This document shows, piece by piece, positions 1-9,192 of a DNA stretch of 38,591 bases. Origin of the DNA: Bacteroidia bacterium (GTDB lineage: Bacteria; Bacteroidota; Bacteroidia; UKL13-3); the NCBI GenBank assembly GCA_023151275.1, contig JAKLJI010000027.1, forward strand, positions 1 to 38,591. Reading direction: 5' to 3'. Both the position numbers and the translations under genes were made by a program. How positions within the stretch are numbered: the first letter of the stretch is position 1; each line of letters opens with the position of its first letter. A model generated the notes under the pieces. It saw nothing but the letters and a program-made list of their open reading frames with translations. It ran no database searches and had not been told where the DNA came from.

Positions 1-398
1 GTACCATAGCTAATTTGAGAGCACATTTCAACAAAACTGGTGGTCAGATGATGAACTCGGGCTCACTGGAATTTCTATTTGAACGCAAAGGAATTTTCAG
101 GATACCATCTGCGGGAATCAATCCGGAAGAGTTTGAATTGGAGATGATTGATTATGGAATGGAAGAATTGGAAGACGACGGAGAAGGCAATTTGATGATA
201 TCTGTTCCATTCACCGAGTTTGGTGCCATGCAGAAAGGTCTGGAAGAGCGAGGAATTGAAATCCTGAACGCCGAATTGCAACGCATTCCTACAACTCATG
301 TTGAGCTGAATGAGGAGCAAGAAGCAGAATTTGAAAAATTACTCGATCGTTTGAACGATGATGATGACGTTACCAATGTATTTCACAACCTAAAATAA
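1..398 (+). CDS. YebC/PmpR family regulator, C-terminal part
   Basis: This is the downstream part of a gene that enters from the left edge; the frame is open from base 3, so the apparent TTG at 15 is not the real start. About 130 residues remain, against roughly 235-245 for the full family. The segment NxRAHFNKTGG followed by GSLEFLFERKG is the typical YebC central region, and the acidic C-terminal half fits domains II and III. The family is cytoplasmic and is described as DNA-binding or transcription-regulating; recent work also links members to translation. The specific target here cannot be inferred. A strong terminator follows immediately. Confidence 0.9.
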   Translation, partial: TIANLRAHFNKTGGQMMNSGSLEFLFERKGIFRIPSAGINPEEFELEMIDYGMEELEDDGEGNLMISVPFTEFGAMQKGLEERGIEILNAELQRIPTTHVELNEEQEAEFEKLLDRLNDDDDVTNVFHNLK

Positions 399-400
399 TG

Positions 401-426
401 AAAAGCTGCTTCGGCAGCTTTTTTTA
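401..426 (+). terminator. Rho-independent terminator after the yebC-like gene
   Basis: A nine-base-pair stem (401-409 with 414-422) closes a TTCG tetraloop, and the T-run begins within the 3' arm and continues to 425. It starts three bases after the stop codon at 398. Confidence 0.92.
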
Positions 427-528
427 TGCCCTAATTCTTCTAATCAGACTTGAATATTTCGCCTGAACTCAGCCATTATTCCTTAACTTGCAGATTAAAT
501 TCAATCCGGAATTTTCTACTTTCAATAC

Positions 529-2061
529 ATGAAAACAAGACCATCAAGAAAACCTAAATTAATAGAGCGAACTGCAGACCGACACGATTTTCAGGAAATA
601 ATTGAATTGTCGAGAATTTGCTTTCCTAACAACGAACCGTGGACTTACGCCATGCTTGACAGCCAGTTTAAACTATTCTCGGAAGGCATGCAGGTTATTG
701 AATACGAAGGAAAAATTGTAGGTTCAGCAAGTAGCTTGATTATTAGTTGGGATGAATACGATGATGACCACAGTTGGAAAGAAATTTGCGACAATGGATT
801 TATTACGAACCACGAAGACGAAGGCGATACTTTGTATGGAATTGAAGTGATGGTGCATCCCGATTACCAAGGATTGAAAATTGGACGTCGCTTGTATGAA
901 ATGCGTAAAACCTTGGCTATCGAACGTAACCTTCAGCGCATTCTCATTGGAGGTCGAGTTCCTAACTTCCACAAGCATAGCGACAATTTTGGAATCAGAG
1001 CTTATGTGAAAAGGGTAATCGACAAAAAGATCAAAGACCCTGTTGTTACCTTTCAACTGAGTCAGGGATTCAACATCACCCGCATAATTAAAGATTACCT
1101 ACCTGAGGACAAAGAATCTGAAGGGTATGCGCTTTTGCTTGAATGGATTAACCTGGATTATATTCCGGAAACCCGGGAGCGAAATGTATTGATGAAGAAA
1201 GTTCGCATCTGTTGCATTCAGTATGAACTTCGGAAAATCAGAGGCTTTAAGGAGTTTGCCCAGCAATGCGAATATTTTACCGATGTGGCTTCCAATTACA
1301 AATCGGATTTCGTTTTATTCCCTGAACTATTCACCACCCAGCTGCTTTCGCTTCACGAATACAAGAGCATGAGTCCGGAAGATTCTATCCGTAAATTGGA
1401 TGAATACACGGAAGATTATATTGAATTGTTCAGTCGGCTTTCAATGGAGTACAATATCAACATCATTGCGGGTACTCATTTGCAGGTAGAAGACGATAAC
1501 TTGTTTAATATCTCGTACCTCTTCAAGCGCGATGGAACCTTCGAAAAACAATACAAGATTCACATCACTTCCAATGAATCAAAATGGTGGGGTGTAAAAC
1601 CTGGAAATGAAATAAAAGTATTCAATACCGATTGTGGCAAGATTGCCATCAATGTATGTTACGATGTGGAGTTTCCTGAAATGGCCCGCATCGCATGCAA
1701 CAAAGGAGCTAAAATTCTTTTTGTTCCTTTCAGTACCGATGAAAAGCATGGACACTTGAGGGTAAAAATCTGTGCGCAGGCAAGAGCCGTTGAAAACCAA
1801 ATTTTTGTGGCTACAGCCGGAACCATCGGAAATATTCCTTCTGTAGATAACATGGACATCAACTATGCACAATCCGGTATTTACACGCCAAGTGATTTTG
1901 CCTTTCCACCCGATGCCATTGCCGGCGAATGCAATACCAATATTGAAACTGTAGTAATTGCTGATTTGGACTTAGCGGCCTTGGAACGTGCCCGTAATAC
2001 CGGAACAGTATTGAACTGGAAAGATCGCAGAATGGATATGTATGAAGTGCTTGAAAAGTAA
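529..2061 (+). CDS. GNAT acetyltransferase-nitrilase fusion (carbon-nitrogen hydrolase)
   Basis: This is a two-domain cytoplasmic protein of 510 residues. Residues ~12-210 form a GNAT N-acetyltransferase fold, with the acetyl-CoA loop around GLKIGRR (115-121). Residues ~224-505 form a nitrilase-superfamily amidase. The catalytic triad is visible: Glu266 in FPELF, Lys343 in QYKIH and Cys377 in NVCYDVEFPE. This architecture is the RimI-fused nitrilase class (class 12 in the usual scheme), whose substrate is not established. An attractive inference is sequential acylation and amide hydrolysis on one small molecule. The next gene starts two bases after its stop, suggesting cotranscription. The start is the ATG at 529, preceded by a weak TACTTTCA box four bases upstream. 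Confidence 0.92.
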   Translation: MKTRPSRKPKLIERTADRHDFQEIIELSRICFPNNEPWTYAMLDSQFKLFSEGMQVIEYEGKIVGSASSLIISWDEYDDDHSWKEICDNGFITNHEDEGDTLYGIEVMVHPDYQGLKIGRRLYEMRKTLAIERNLQRILIGGRVPNFHKHSDNFGIRAYVKRVIDKKIKDPVVTFQLSQGFNITRIIKDYLPEDKESEGYALLLEWINLDYIPETRERNVLMKKVRICCIQYELRKIRGFKEFAQQCEYFTDVASNYKSDFVLFPELFTTQLLSLHEYKSMSPEDSIRKLDEYTEDYIELFSRLSMEYNINIIAGTHLQVEDDNLFNISYLFKRDGTFEKQYKIHITSNESKWWGVKPGNEIKVFNTDCGKIAINVCYDVEFPEMARIACNKGAKILFVPFSTDEKHGHLRVKICAQARAVENQIFVATAGTIGNIPSVDNMDINYAQSGIYTPSDFAFPPDAIAGECNTNIETVVIADLDLAALERARNTGTVLNWKDRRMDMYEVLEK

Positions 2062-2063
2062 TC

Positions 2064-2582
2064 ATGCCAAGACCAGCCTCTAAAATTGAATTGGAAAGTC
2101 AGGCAAGTCAAAAATTTGAAGACTTGTTTGAGCTAATTGGTAATCAAACCCTGGAAATTCAGGAACGTGAATTTCAAGGGAATAGTTTGAATCGGTCGGT
2201 TAGAGATGTGGTTTGCCATTTGAGGCATTGGCAACTCCTGTTCTTGGATTGGTATGAAACCGGAATGCATGGCGGAAAACCTGTTATGCCAGCAGCAGGA
2301 TACAGTTGGAAAGATACGCCGGAACTGAATCGACGCATTCAATCCATTTACACAACAACAGAACTAAATGAAGCCAAGCGCCTGTTTTTCGCCTCACACC
2401 AATCCATGATGCGCATCATTGAAAAACACAGTGATGAAGAACTATTCACAAAAAAGGTTTATGCATGGACAGGCACTTCAACACTAGGTTCTTATCTCGT
2501 TTCTGCAACATCTAGCCATTACGATTGGGCCATCAAATTCATAAAAAAACAATGGAAAGCTCAAGGACTGAAAACATCCTAA
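2064..2582 (+). CDS. ClbS/DfsB family four-helix bundle protein (DUF1706)
   Basis: The 172-residue protein has the ClbS/DfsB signature throughout: an MPRPASKIEL-like N-terminus, the RDVVCHLRHWQ helix, the GYSWKDTPELN loop, and the C-terminal WTGTSTLGSYLVSATSSHYDW block. The founding member ClbS protects colibactin producers by opening the cyclopropane warhead; most family members have no known substrate, and no colibactin-type genes are present here. It is probably translated with the upstream GNAT-nitrilase gene (two-base gap). A general detoxification or small-molecule modifying role is inference. It ends two bases before the convergent sirtuin gene. Confidence 0.88.
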   Translation: MPRPASKIELESQASQKFEDLFELIGNQTLEIQEREFQGNSLNRSVRDVVCHLRHWQLLFLDWYETGMHGGKPVMPAAGYSWKDTPELNRRIQSIYTTTELNEAKRLFFASHQSMMRIIEKHSDEELFTKKVYAWTGTSTLGSYLVSATSSHYDWAIKFIKKQWKAQGLKTS

Positions 2583-2584
2583 AC

Positions 2585-3286
2585 CTAAAGAAAGGTTTTC
2601 AATTGTTCTTTTAAAATACGAACTCCCTCAGCTGCTTTTTCTTGAATATGCACAACTCCTTTCCGGGTAATAGAAATGGGTTTTGGGTCGATTAAAAACA
2701 CAGGAACATCTTTTGGAACATAATTTAACAAACCTGCCGCAGGGTAAACCTGAAGGCTGGTTCCGATTACCACATAAATATCTGCATCGCTACTTAAACG
2801 TGCAGCAGGCTCAATCATGGGTACCGATTCTCCAAACCAAACCACATGCGGCCGCAATTGTGAACCTAGTTTGCATTTTTGGCCCATCTTGAGCTCCCAA
2901 CCGTCGATTTTGTAAAGCAAATCGGGATCTACAGAACTTCTGGCAAACGTAATTTCACCATGTAAATGAAGTACCTTATTGGAACCAGCACGTTCATGCA
3001 GGTTATCGATATTTTGGGTGATGATATCTACGTCAAAATCATGTTCCAGTTCCCTAAGTAAAATATGACCTTGATTGGGATTTGCTTCCAGCACTGCTTT
3101 CCGTCTTGCATTGTAAAATTCCTGAACCAATTGTGGATTTTTCTGCCAAGCCTCTGGAGTCGCAACATCGTAAACATTGTAGCCTTCCCAGAGTCCATCG
3201 GCGTCCCTAAAAGTTTGCAATCCACTTTCGGCACTCATGCCCGCGCCGGTTAAGGCAACTAAATGAGGTCGTTTTTTGTCTAACAT
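2585..3286 (-). CDS. NAD-dependent protein deacylase, class III sirtuin (CobB/SIRT5-like), zinc-less
   Basis: The 233-residue protein carries the NAD-binding GAGMSAESGL (14-23), TQNIDNLH (90-97) and catalytic His109 in LHLHGE. FYNARR (57-62) supplies Tyr58 and Arg61, equivalent to the pair that gives SIRT5 and E. coli CobB their preference for succinyl- and malonyl-lysine, so desuccinylase activity is likely. The usual four zinc cysteines are absent: the segment between HGE and the FGE motif has only one cysteine. Zinc-less class III/U sirtuins are known, so the enzyme is probably still active. Start ATG at 3286. It is divergent from the giant secreted protein with only 18 bases between start codons. 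Confidence 0.92.
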   Translation of the reverse strand: MLDKKRPHLVALTGAGMSAESGLQTFRDADGLWEGYNVYDVATPEAWQKNPQLVQEFYNARRKAVLEANPNQGHILLRELEHDFDVDIITQNIDNLHERAGSNKVLHLHGEITFARSSVDPDLLYKIDGWELKMGQKCKLGSQLRPHVVWFGESVPMIEPAARLSSDADIYVVIGTSLQVYPAAGLLNYVPKDVPVFLIDPKPISITRKGVVHIQEKAAEGVRILKEQLKTFL

Positions 3287-3304
3287 TTTGTATCTTTATA
3301 CTTT

Positions 3305-6300
3305 GTGAAAAATCTGCGTTTGCTATTTCTACTTCTCGGAGCCACGTTGCCAATTTATTTGGCGGCTGGAACCAGCATGCGAACGCCTCAAATTCATTTC
3401 ATTGAAAACAAAGGCCAATGGAAGAGTTCGGTTTTGTTCATGGCTGAAATTCCGGGTGGTAGGCTTTTCATCGAGAAAAATACACTCACCTATCTCTTCG
3501 AAGATAGGCATGCAATGCATGAAATTCAACATGGCAAAGCAATAAATAAACTGCATTTTCAAGCTGTAAAAGTTGATTTTGGTCCAATCAATCGTAACCT
3601 TGAAGTTCAAAAATCAGAACAGGAAACTTTTCATTACAACTATTTTTTGGGACCAAAAGAGTTTTGGGCTTCTGATGTAAAAGCCTATCGAAAAATAACC
3701 CTAAAAAATATTTACAATGGTATTGACCTGGAGCTTATAGGTAAGCAAAATGAGTTGAAGTTGAACTTCATTGTGAGTCCCGGAGCAGACCCAAATCTTA
3801 TCCGTTTGAATTACCAAGGCGCAAATGCTTTAAAACTGGAATCGGAGGAATTGCATGTAAAAACTGATTTTGGTGAGATCAAGGAAGGTAAGCCCTTGGT
3901 GTTTCAGGAAGCAGGCGGAAATATGCGGGAAATTAAATCTGCTTACCGCTTAAATGGAAACGAGTTGTCGTATGAACTTGGTGGTTACACTAGCCGATTG
4001 CCGCTAATCATTGACCCAAGCATTGTATTTGGAACCTTTATAGGTAGCAATGCCGATAATTTTGGATTCTCAGCTACTTACGATGCTGCAGGAAATGCCT
4101 ATGGAGCAGGAACAGTTTATGCAGCAAATTTCCCGGTAACAGCAGGCGCATTTGATGTTAGCTATGCTGGTGCCACAACCAATGAAGGATTCCCCAGGGA
4201 TGTATTTATTTGCAAATTCAGCTCGGATGGTAGCAACTTACTTTATGCAACCTTTCTGGGTGGCACTGGAAACGAGCAACCCCATTCCATGACCGTAAAC
4301 TCATCGGGGGAATTGTATGTGATGGGAACTACCACTTCAACAGATTTTCCGGTTTCAAGCAATGCATTCGACACCTCACACAATGGCCAATACGATATTT
4401 TCATTGCCCGATTTTCATCCAATGGTTCAAGCCTTTTATCATCTACCTATTTTGGAGGAAGCAAAGACGACGGCATCAATGGCAAGACCAATATCAGTTA
4501 TGCTGGTCAAAGCAATCCTTTACCCTATAACTATGCCGATAATTTCAGAAGCGAAATTATTTGCGATGCCTTGAGCAATGTGTATGTGGCCACTTGTACA
4601 CATTCCAGCCACACGCAAGGATATCCCGTTTTAAATGGAAGCCAATTAACCTATGGTGGAGGTGACCAGGATGGCGCCTATTTCAAAATGAATTCCAGCC
4701 TTTCAAGTCTGGCATTTTCAAGTTATTTGGGAGGTTCTGGTGCAGATGCCCTGTACGGTCTCACACTGAATTGGTTAAATGAACTTTACCTCGTGGGAGG
4801 AACAACCAGTCCTAACCTCCCAACCACCTTCAACAATTACAGGGGTGGAATTGATATTATTGTTGGTCGCTATTCATCGGGAACAGGAACCCAACAAGCA
4901 TTATCCATTTTTGGGACAACAGGAAACGAACAAGGTTTTTTTGTACAAGCCGGACAGGTAGATAAAAACTACCTGTATATCTTAGGCCAAACGAATACCA
5001 CTTCTAACACAAGTGCTGGCGGATACAATCAAGCCAATGGTAAGCATTTTGTGATGACGCAAACACGAAGTTTGACCTGGATTGACCAATACAATTACTT
5101 TGGTTCATATATTAACGAGCCGGCCTTATCTCCTTCTGCTTTTCTTGTTGATAATTGCGACCGCATCTATGTGAGCGGCTGGGGAGGTTCTGTAAATTAC
5201 AATTACCATTCGGGCTTGAATGATTTATTCAACATGCCGGTTACCAGCGACGCATTCCAAAAATCAACTGATGGCTCCGATTTTTACCTGGCCGTTTTTG
5301 CTCCTAAAATGGAACGCTTACTCTTTGGAACCTTCATTGGTGGCTCAACAAGTGCCGAACACGTTGATGGTGGAACTTCCCACTTCGACAAAAATGGAAT
5401 TGTTTACCAAAGCGTTTGCGCAGGTTGTGGCGGTTATTCCGATTTCCCAACAACACTAAGTGCCTGGTCAAGAACAAACCCCGGAAAACGTCCAAATAAC
5501 CCGCTTCAAGGGGGATGTAATCTGGCCATGTTCAAATTCGATTTGAGAACCTATTTATCCCCGCCTGAATTCAAGGATACGGTAATAACAATCGAAGCCA
5601 ATGAAAATCTGGAATTCAAGATTGTTGCTACTGATGCCGGAATGGACATCATGGACGCCACCATAACCGGAACTTTGCTCAATTTATCGAGCAATCCTGC
5701 AATTCTTAGCAATGAAAAATCTGTCCCCGGCAGGTATGAAATTACGCTCAATTGGAAGGCCGATTGTCGTTTTGCCAACTTGGACACCCTGGTTATCAAC
5801 CTGCTATTTACAGACAATGCCTGTCCGGAACCGAGAATCACCAAAGGGGTTATCAAAATTGTAGTGCGCTCTTATCCGCCTGAGCCTCCTTATCCGCATT
5901 GCCTAAGGGCGATCAACGACAATACTGTGGAATTAAAATGGAATCCACCGGCTGATATCAGCAAATTACTCAACTACACCATTCTACGGTCATCACCTGG
6001 AAATCCTTTTGTTCTGTTTGACAGTGCAGCTGTAAACTCTACAAACACTTATCGCGACCCAACAGCATTGAACCACATCAACCTCAATTATTGCTTTCAC
6101 CTGTTTTCATTAAATACCTGTAGGTTACCAAGTGATACTTCACGCAAAATTTGTTCAATCAACAAAGATGATACCTTAACAGACATCGGGTTTAGTAGCC
6201 TTGAACCGGAGTTCATCACGCTTTTTCCCAACGACACCCTGTTTCTCAATTATCGGTTTACCGATACAGACCCAATGGATTCTGTTTTCCTTCAATGGAA

Positions 6301-7630
6301 CACCACGCTTCCTAACAAAAACCTGATTATTGGTGGAATAGGCAATCAAGGGTATGCCGACTTTTGGGCTCGTTGGATAACTGATTGCACTTCAGGAATA
6401 GGTGATACTTTTACCCTTTCCATATTGTTGTACGACAATCAATGTCCCTCACCTAGAAGAAAGACAAAATTAATTCGGATATTCCTAAGCCCATACCCTT
6501 CAATACCACCGCCAACGCTTTCTTGTCCAAGGCGGTATTCAGATGAAAATCTTGAAATACGTTGGTCTGCATTGACACCCAACACCTGGAGTAAAAACTG
6601 GATTTTACTTGAAAGCATAAATGGGTCTGATTGGGAAACTGTTACCAGCAACAGTTCATTTTCCATCAATACATTTTCCATAACCAAACCCTTTAACTTC
6701 GAAAATAATTATTGCTACAGAATTCTAACTCAAGACATTTGCAATAGCTTAGGAGATACCTCCAAACCTGCATGCACCGGAGATTTGGGCGAACTCCCAC
6801 CTCCTGTTTCAATTCAACTTGCAACGGTGAACACTGATAATTCAGTTCAAATCCATTGGGAAAAAGCAAACCCTTCCACCTTTTGGAGGTATGAATTGTA
6901 TAAAAGAGAAGGAAGAGGACTGCAAGATTACAAATTGCTTTCTCTCATTGGAAATGCTTCCGACACCCAGTTTCGCGATGAAAAAGTGGATGTAAATTCA
7001 GTATCTTATTGCTATAAAGTTTACCAAACCAATGATTGCGGATTGGTGGGAAAAGCTGGAAAAGAGGCCTGCACAATGGTTTTGCAAGGACAAACGGTTC
7101 CAATTAAATCCAATGAATTGTACTGGATGAATTACCCCTATTTCCAGAAGGGACTAGACCGCTACGAAATTGTAAAAGAAGAACCCGGCAATTATTCGGA
7201 TAGTATAATTGGCCAATCTGTGTTCAAGTTTGAAGATTTTAGCGACCCTTATTTGAATCCGGATATGGGTTTATATGCCTACAGAATTTTGGCCTTTGAT
7301 GCACCCGGTAAATCGGGTTTAGTCAGTCAATCAAACCGCATTGAATTGGTGCATCCGCCCTTTTTGGAAATGCCCAATGCTTTTACCCCAAATGGCGATA
7401 AACTAAACGATGAATTGCATTCCGTTCATTTGTTTGTAAAGGATTACCATTTGCGGCTTTACAACCGTTGGGGCGAATTGATTTGGGAAAGTCGAAATAA
7501 AAAAGAAGGATTTGAGGGCGAAAGAAGAAGCAAAGAATTGGCGAGTGATGTATATTTCTACCAGGTTGATTTTTCGGGTTGGGATGGTTCAACACATGCA
7601 AAAAAAGGAACAGTAACCATTATCCGATAA
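3305..7630 (+). CDS. Type IX-secreted SBBP-repeat protein with gliding-motility C-terminal domain
   Basis: This 1441-residue exported protein starts at a GTG. A signal peptide covers about residues 1-21. An N-terminal domain beginning FIENKGQW (the DUF7948 type) runs to ~240. SBBP beta-propeller-like repeats follow to ~740, recognisable by repeated blocks of the form DAAGNAYGAG...FPVT..AFD and SSNGSSLL.STYFGGS. The rest contains fibronectin-like modules rich in paired cysteines. The last ~90 residues (PNAFTPNGDKLND, LRLYNRWGELIWES, SDVYFYQVDF) are a CHU_C/TIGR04131-type domain, which marks type B cargo of the type IX secretion system. The product should be a large surface or extracellular protein; ligand or enzymatic role is unknown. 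No secretion-machinery gene lies in the window. Confidence 0.93.
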   Translation: MKNLRLLFLLLGATLPIYLAAGTSMRTPQIHFIENKGQWKSSVLFMAEIPGGRLFIEKNTLTYLFEDRHAMHEIQHGKAINKLHFQAVKVDFGPINRNLEVQKSEQETFHYNYFLGPKEFWASDVKAYRKITLKNIYNGIDLELIGKQNELKLNFIVSPGADPNLIRLNYQGANALKLESEELHVKTDFGEIKEGKPLVFQEAGGNMREIKSAYRLNGNELSYELGGYTSRLPLIIDPSIVFGTFIGSNADNFGFSATYDAAGNAYGAGTVYAANFPVTAGAFDVSYAGATTNEGFPRDVFICKFSSDGSNLLYATFLGGTGNEQPHSMTVNSSGELYVMGTTTSTDFPVSSNAFDTSHNGQYDIFIARFSSNGSSLLSSTYFGGSKDDGINGKTNISYAGQSNPLPYNYADNFRSEIICDALSNVYVATCTHSSHTQGYPVLNGSQLTYGGGDQDGAYFKMNSSLSSLAFSSYLGGSGADALYGLTLNWLNELYLVGGTTSPNLPTTFNNYRGGIDIIVGRYSSGTGTQQALSIFGTTGNEQGFFVQAGQVDKNYLYILGQTNTTSNTSAGGYNQANGKHFVMTQTRSLTWIDQYNYFGSYINEPALSPSAFLVDNCDRIYVSGWGGSVNYNYHSGLNDLFNMPVTSDAFQKSTDGSDFYLAVFAPKMERLLFGTFIGGSTSAEHVDGGTSHFDKNGIVYQSVCAGCGGYSDFPTTLSAWSRTNPGKRPNNPLQGGCNLAMFKFDLRTYLSPPEFKDTVITIEANENLEFKIVATDAGMDIMDATITGTLLNLSSNPAILSNEKSVPGRYEITLNWKADCRFANLDTLVINLLFTDNACPEPRITKGVIKIVVRSYPPEPPYPHCLRAINDNTVELKWNPPADISKLLNYTILRSSPGNPFVLFDSAAVNSTNTYRDPTALNHINLNYCFHLFSLNTCRLPSDTSRKICSINKDDTLTDIGFSSLEPEFITLFPNDTLFLNYRFTDTDPMDSVFLQWNTTLPNKNLIIGGIGNQGYADFWARWITDCTSGIGDTFTLSILLYDNQCPSPRRKTKLIRIFLSPYPSIPPPTLSCPRRYSDENLEIRWSALTPNTWSKNWILLESINGSDWETVTSNSSFSINTFSITKPFNFENNYCYRILTQDICNSLGDTSKPACTGDLGELPPPVSIQLATVNTDNSVQIHWEKANPSTFWRYELYKREGRGLQDYKLLSLIGNASDTQFRDEKVDVNSVSYCYKVYQTNDCGLVGKAGKEACTMVLQGQTVPIKSNELYWMNYPYFQKGLDRYEIVKEEPGNYSDSIIGQSVFKFEDFSDPYLNPDMGLYAYRILAFDAPGKSGLVSQSNRIELVHPPFLEMPNAFTPNGDKLNDELHSVHLFVKDYHLRLYNRWGELIWESRNKKEGFEGERRSKELASDVYFYQVDFSGWDGSTHAKKGTVTIIR

Positions 7631-7647
7631 AAGGAATTGCTTACAGA

Positions 7648-8415
7648 TTAGCCAAATTTTGTTCTAAGCTTGATTTGAGTTAATCGCCTTTTTGTATCTC
7701 TCGAAAAGTCACCGTCCATCATCCATTGGTAATAGCCTTGGTCTTGTTTCAAAACCTGCTCAACCAATTTGCCACGATGCTTACCGAAATTAAAAACCTC
7801 TTTCCCTTGATCATTGTAGACCATTCTTCCGGCTAGGTCAACGTTTTTGCTTTGGCCAGAAAACGAATGCAGGTAATCAACATCGTTTTTCAATTGCTCG
7901 TATTTATCAATCTGAGCCTTTAAAACCTCCAAAGTGGCCCGTGTATCTGCTTCTGCAGAATGCGCATTTTCAAGCGATTTATCGCAATAGAATTTGTATG
8001 CTGCTGCCAGATTTCTTGGCTCCATTACATGGAAAATCCGCTGAGCATCAATAAACTTCCGATTCTCCACATCAAAGTCGATTCCAGCTCTCAGGTATTC
8101 TTCAACCAAAAGGGGAAAATCAAACTTATTGCTGTTGAATCCGGCAAAATCGCAATTCTTCATGAATTCAGCCAATTCCCTTGCCACCTCTTCAAACTTT
8201 GGGGCATTGGCTACATCAGCATCAGAAATTCCATGAATAGCAGTTGATTCAGGAGGAATCGGCATACCCGGATTTATCTTCATCACCCGTGATTCTTCTT
8301 TTCCATCGGGATGAATTTTAATCAAAGCTATTTCAACAATTCGGTCGGTAGAAATACTAATTCCAGTGGTTTCAAGATCGAATACCACCAAAGGCCTTTT
8401 AAGGTTTAACTCCAT
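7648..8415 (-). CDS. DEDDh 3'-5' exonuclease (DNA polymerase III epsilon/exonuclease X-like)
   Basis: The 255-residue protein begins with Exo I motif VVFDLETTG (Asp13, Glu15). It continues with Exo II (GFNSNKFDFP, Asp99) and Exo III with the His-Asp pair (HSAEADTRAT, His152 and Asp157), so all DEDDh metal ligands are present. Residues ~200-255 (FNFGKHRGK, YYQWMMDGDF) form the small C-terminal domain seen in exonuclease-X-like proteins. It should remove nucleotides from 3' ends of DNA, possibly in repair; it is not the replicative proofreader by any evidence here. It lies eight bases downstream of the pRiA4b-ORF3-like gene on the same strand, so the two are probably cotranscribed. Confidence 0.9.
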   Translation of the reverse strand: MELNLKRPLVVFDLETTGISISTDRIVEIALIKIHPDGKEESRVMKINPGMPIPPESTAIHGISDADVANAPKFEEVARELAEFMKNCDFAGFNSNKFDFPLLVEEYLRAGIDFDVENRKFIDAQRIFHVMEPRNLAAAYKFYCDKSLENAHSAEADTRATLEVLKAQIDKYEQLKNDVDYLHSFSGQSKNVDLAGRMVYNDQGKEVFNFGKHRGKLVEQVLKQDQGYYQWMMDGDFSRDTKRRLTQIKLRTKFG

Positions 8416-8423
8416 ACTTGTGT

Positions 8424-9029
8424 TTAGAAAGTCTCCTCATCAAAGCCCGATCCGGATGATTGCTCTCCATCTTCTCCTTCTCCATTATCAAACAAGCCAA
8501 ATTCATCGGCTTCTTCATCCGAAATTTCTCCGGGAACTTCGTCAGAACGATTCAGGTAGTTTTTGGTAATTTCATCAAACTCGTTGTCATCAACGATTCC
8601 AAAACGCTGAATTTTATCGTATTGCTTGGGTGCTAAACCAACAGATTTGGTGCAGGCAGGATAGGTAATTTTAGGATTTTCAGTTGTGCTGATACCAGTA
8701 AGTTCTATGTACATGGTCCAGCACTCAATGAAATCATATACATAGAGTATCTTTTGATGTGGATCGTTGATATAGGAAGACAATTTTGCCTTGGCCATAA
8801 CCGGAATTGGGTTATCCGGATTTTCAGTCATATCCTCCAAGGTTATTTCCTGACCCTTTTTCCAAGCATCGTTACTCATATAGAACGATGCTAGTTGCTT
8901 GTTATCGAATTTTATCGATTCAAGAATTGCATGGTGAAAATCGAGAAAGGTCTGGGTTGATTTGATTTCAATCACCCGGTAGATGTCTTCGTAATCTTCA
9001 AAGTAAACTTTAAACTTATAAACTGCCAT
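8424..9029 (-). CDS. Plasmid pRiA4b ORF-3-like protein with acidic tail
   Basis: The 201-residue protein opens with the family's beta-rich start (VYKFKVYFEDYEDIYRVIEI) and contains FLDFHHAILESIKFD, DPHQKILYVYDF and YPACTKSVGLAPKQYD. These match the pRiA4b ORF-3/IS1096 TnpR-like fold common in Bacteroidota chromosomes. The last ~45 residues are very acidic and Gly/Ser-rich (EISDEEADEFGLFDNGEGED), suggesting a disordered tail. No function is established for chromosomal copies, and no transposon ends are visible. It is first in a pair with the downstream exonuclease. A good TAGGTTTG promoter box lies 36 bases upstream of the ATG. Confidence 0.75.
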   Translation of the reverse strand: MAVYKFKVYFEDYEDIYRVIEIKSTQTFLDFHHAILESIKFDNKQLASFYMSNDAWKKGQEITLEDMTENPDNPIPVMAKAKLSSYINDPHQKILYVYDFIECWTMYIELTGISTTENPKITYPACTKSVGLAPKQYDKIQRFGIVDDNEFDEITKNYLNRSDEVPGEISDEEADEFGLFDNGEGEDGEQSSGSGFDEETF

Positions 9030-9064
9030 GGTCGTTTTGTTCGGAGGCGAATTTGCATAAAATT

Positions 9065-9072
9065 CAAACCTA
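9065..9072 (-). promoter_or_regulatory. Bacteroidota -7 promoter box for the pRiA4b-ORF3-like gene
   Basis: On the minus strand the sequence reads TAGGTTTG, an exact match to TAnnTTTG, 36 bases before the start codon at 9029. No convincing -33 element was assigned. Confidence 0.5.
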
Positions 9073-9192
9073 AATCAAACTTTTAAAAAATAGCTCCAAT
9101 AAAGATGCTTGATAACAGGAAACTTCATGAATATCTGGCCAAATGCTTACTATTCCTTTGTTCCCTATGGAAATAGGTGAAAAAAATGGAAT

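Noticed and set aside
8424-9029. Calling the pRiA4b-ORF3-like gene a mobile element
   Set aside because: No inverted repeats, transposase or target duplication around it; it sits in a stable two-gene unit.
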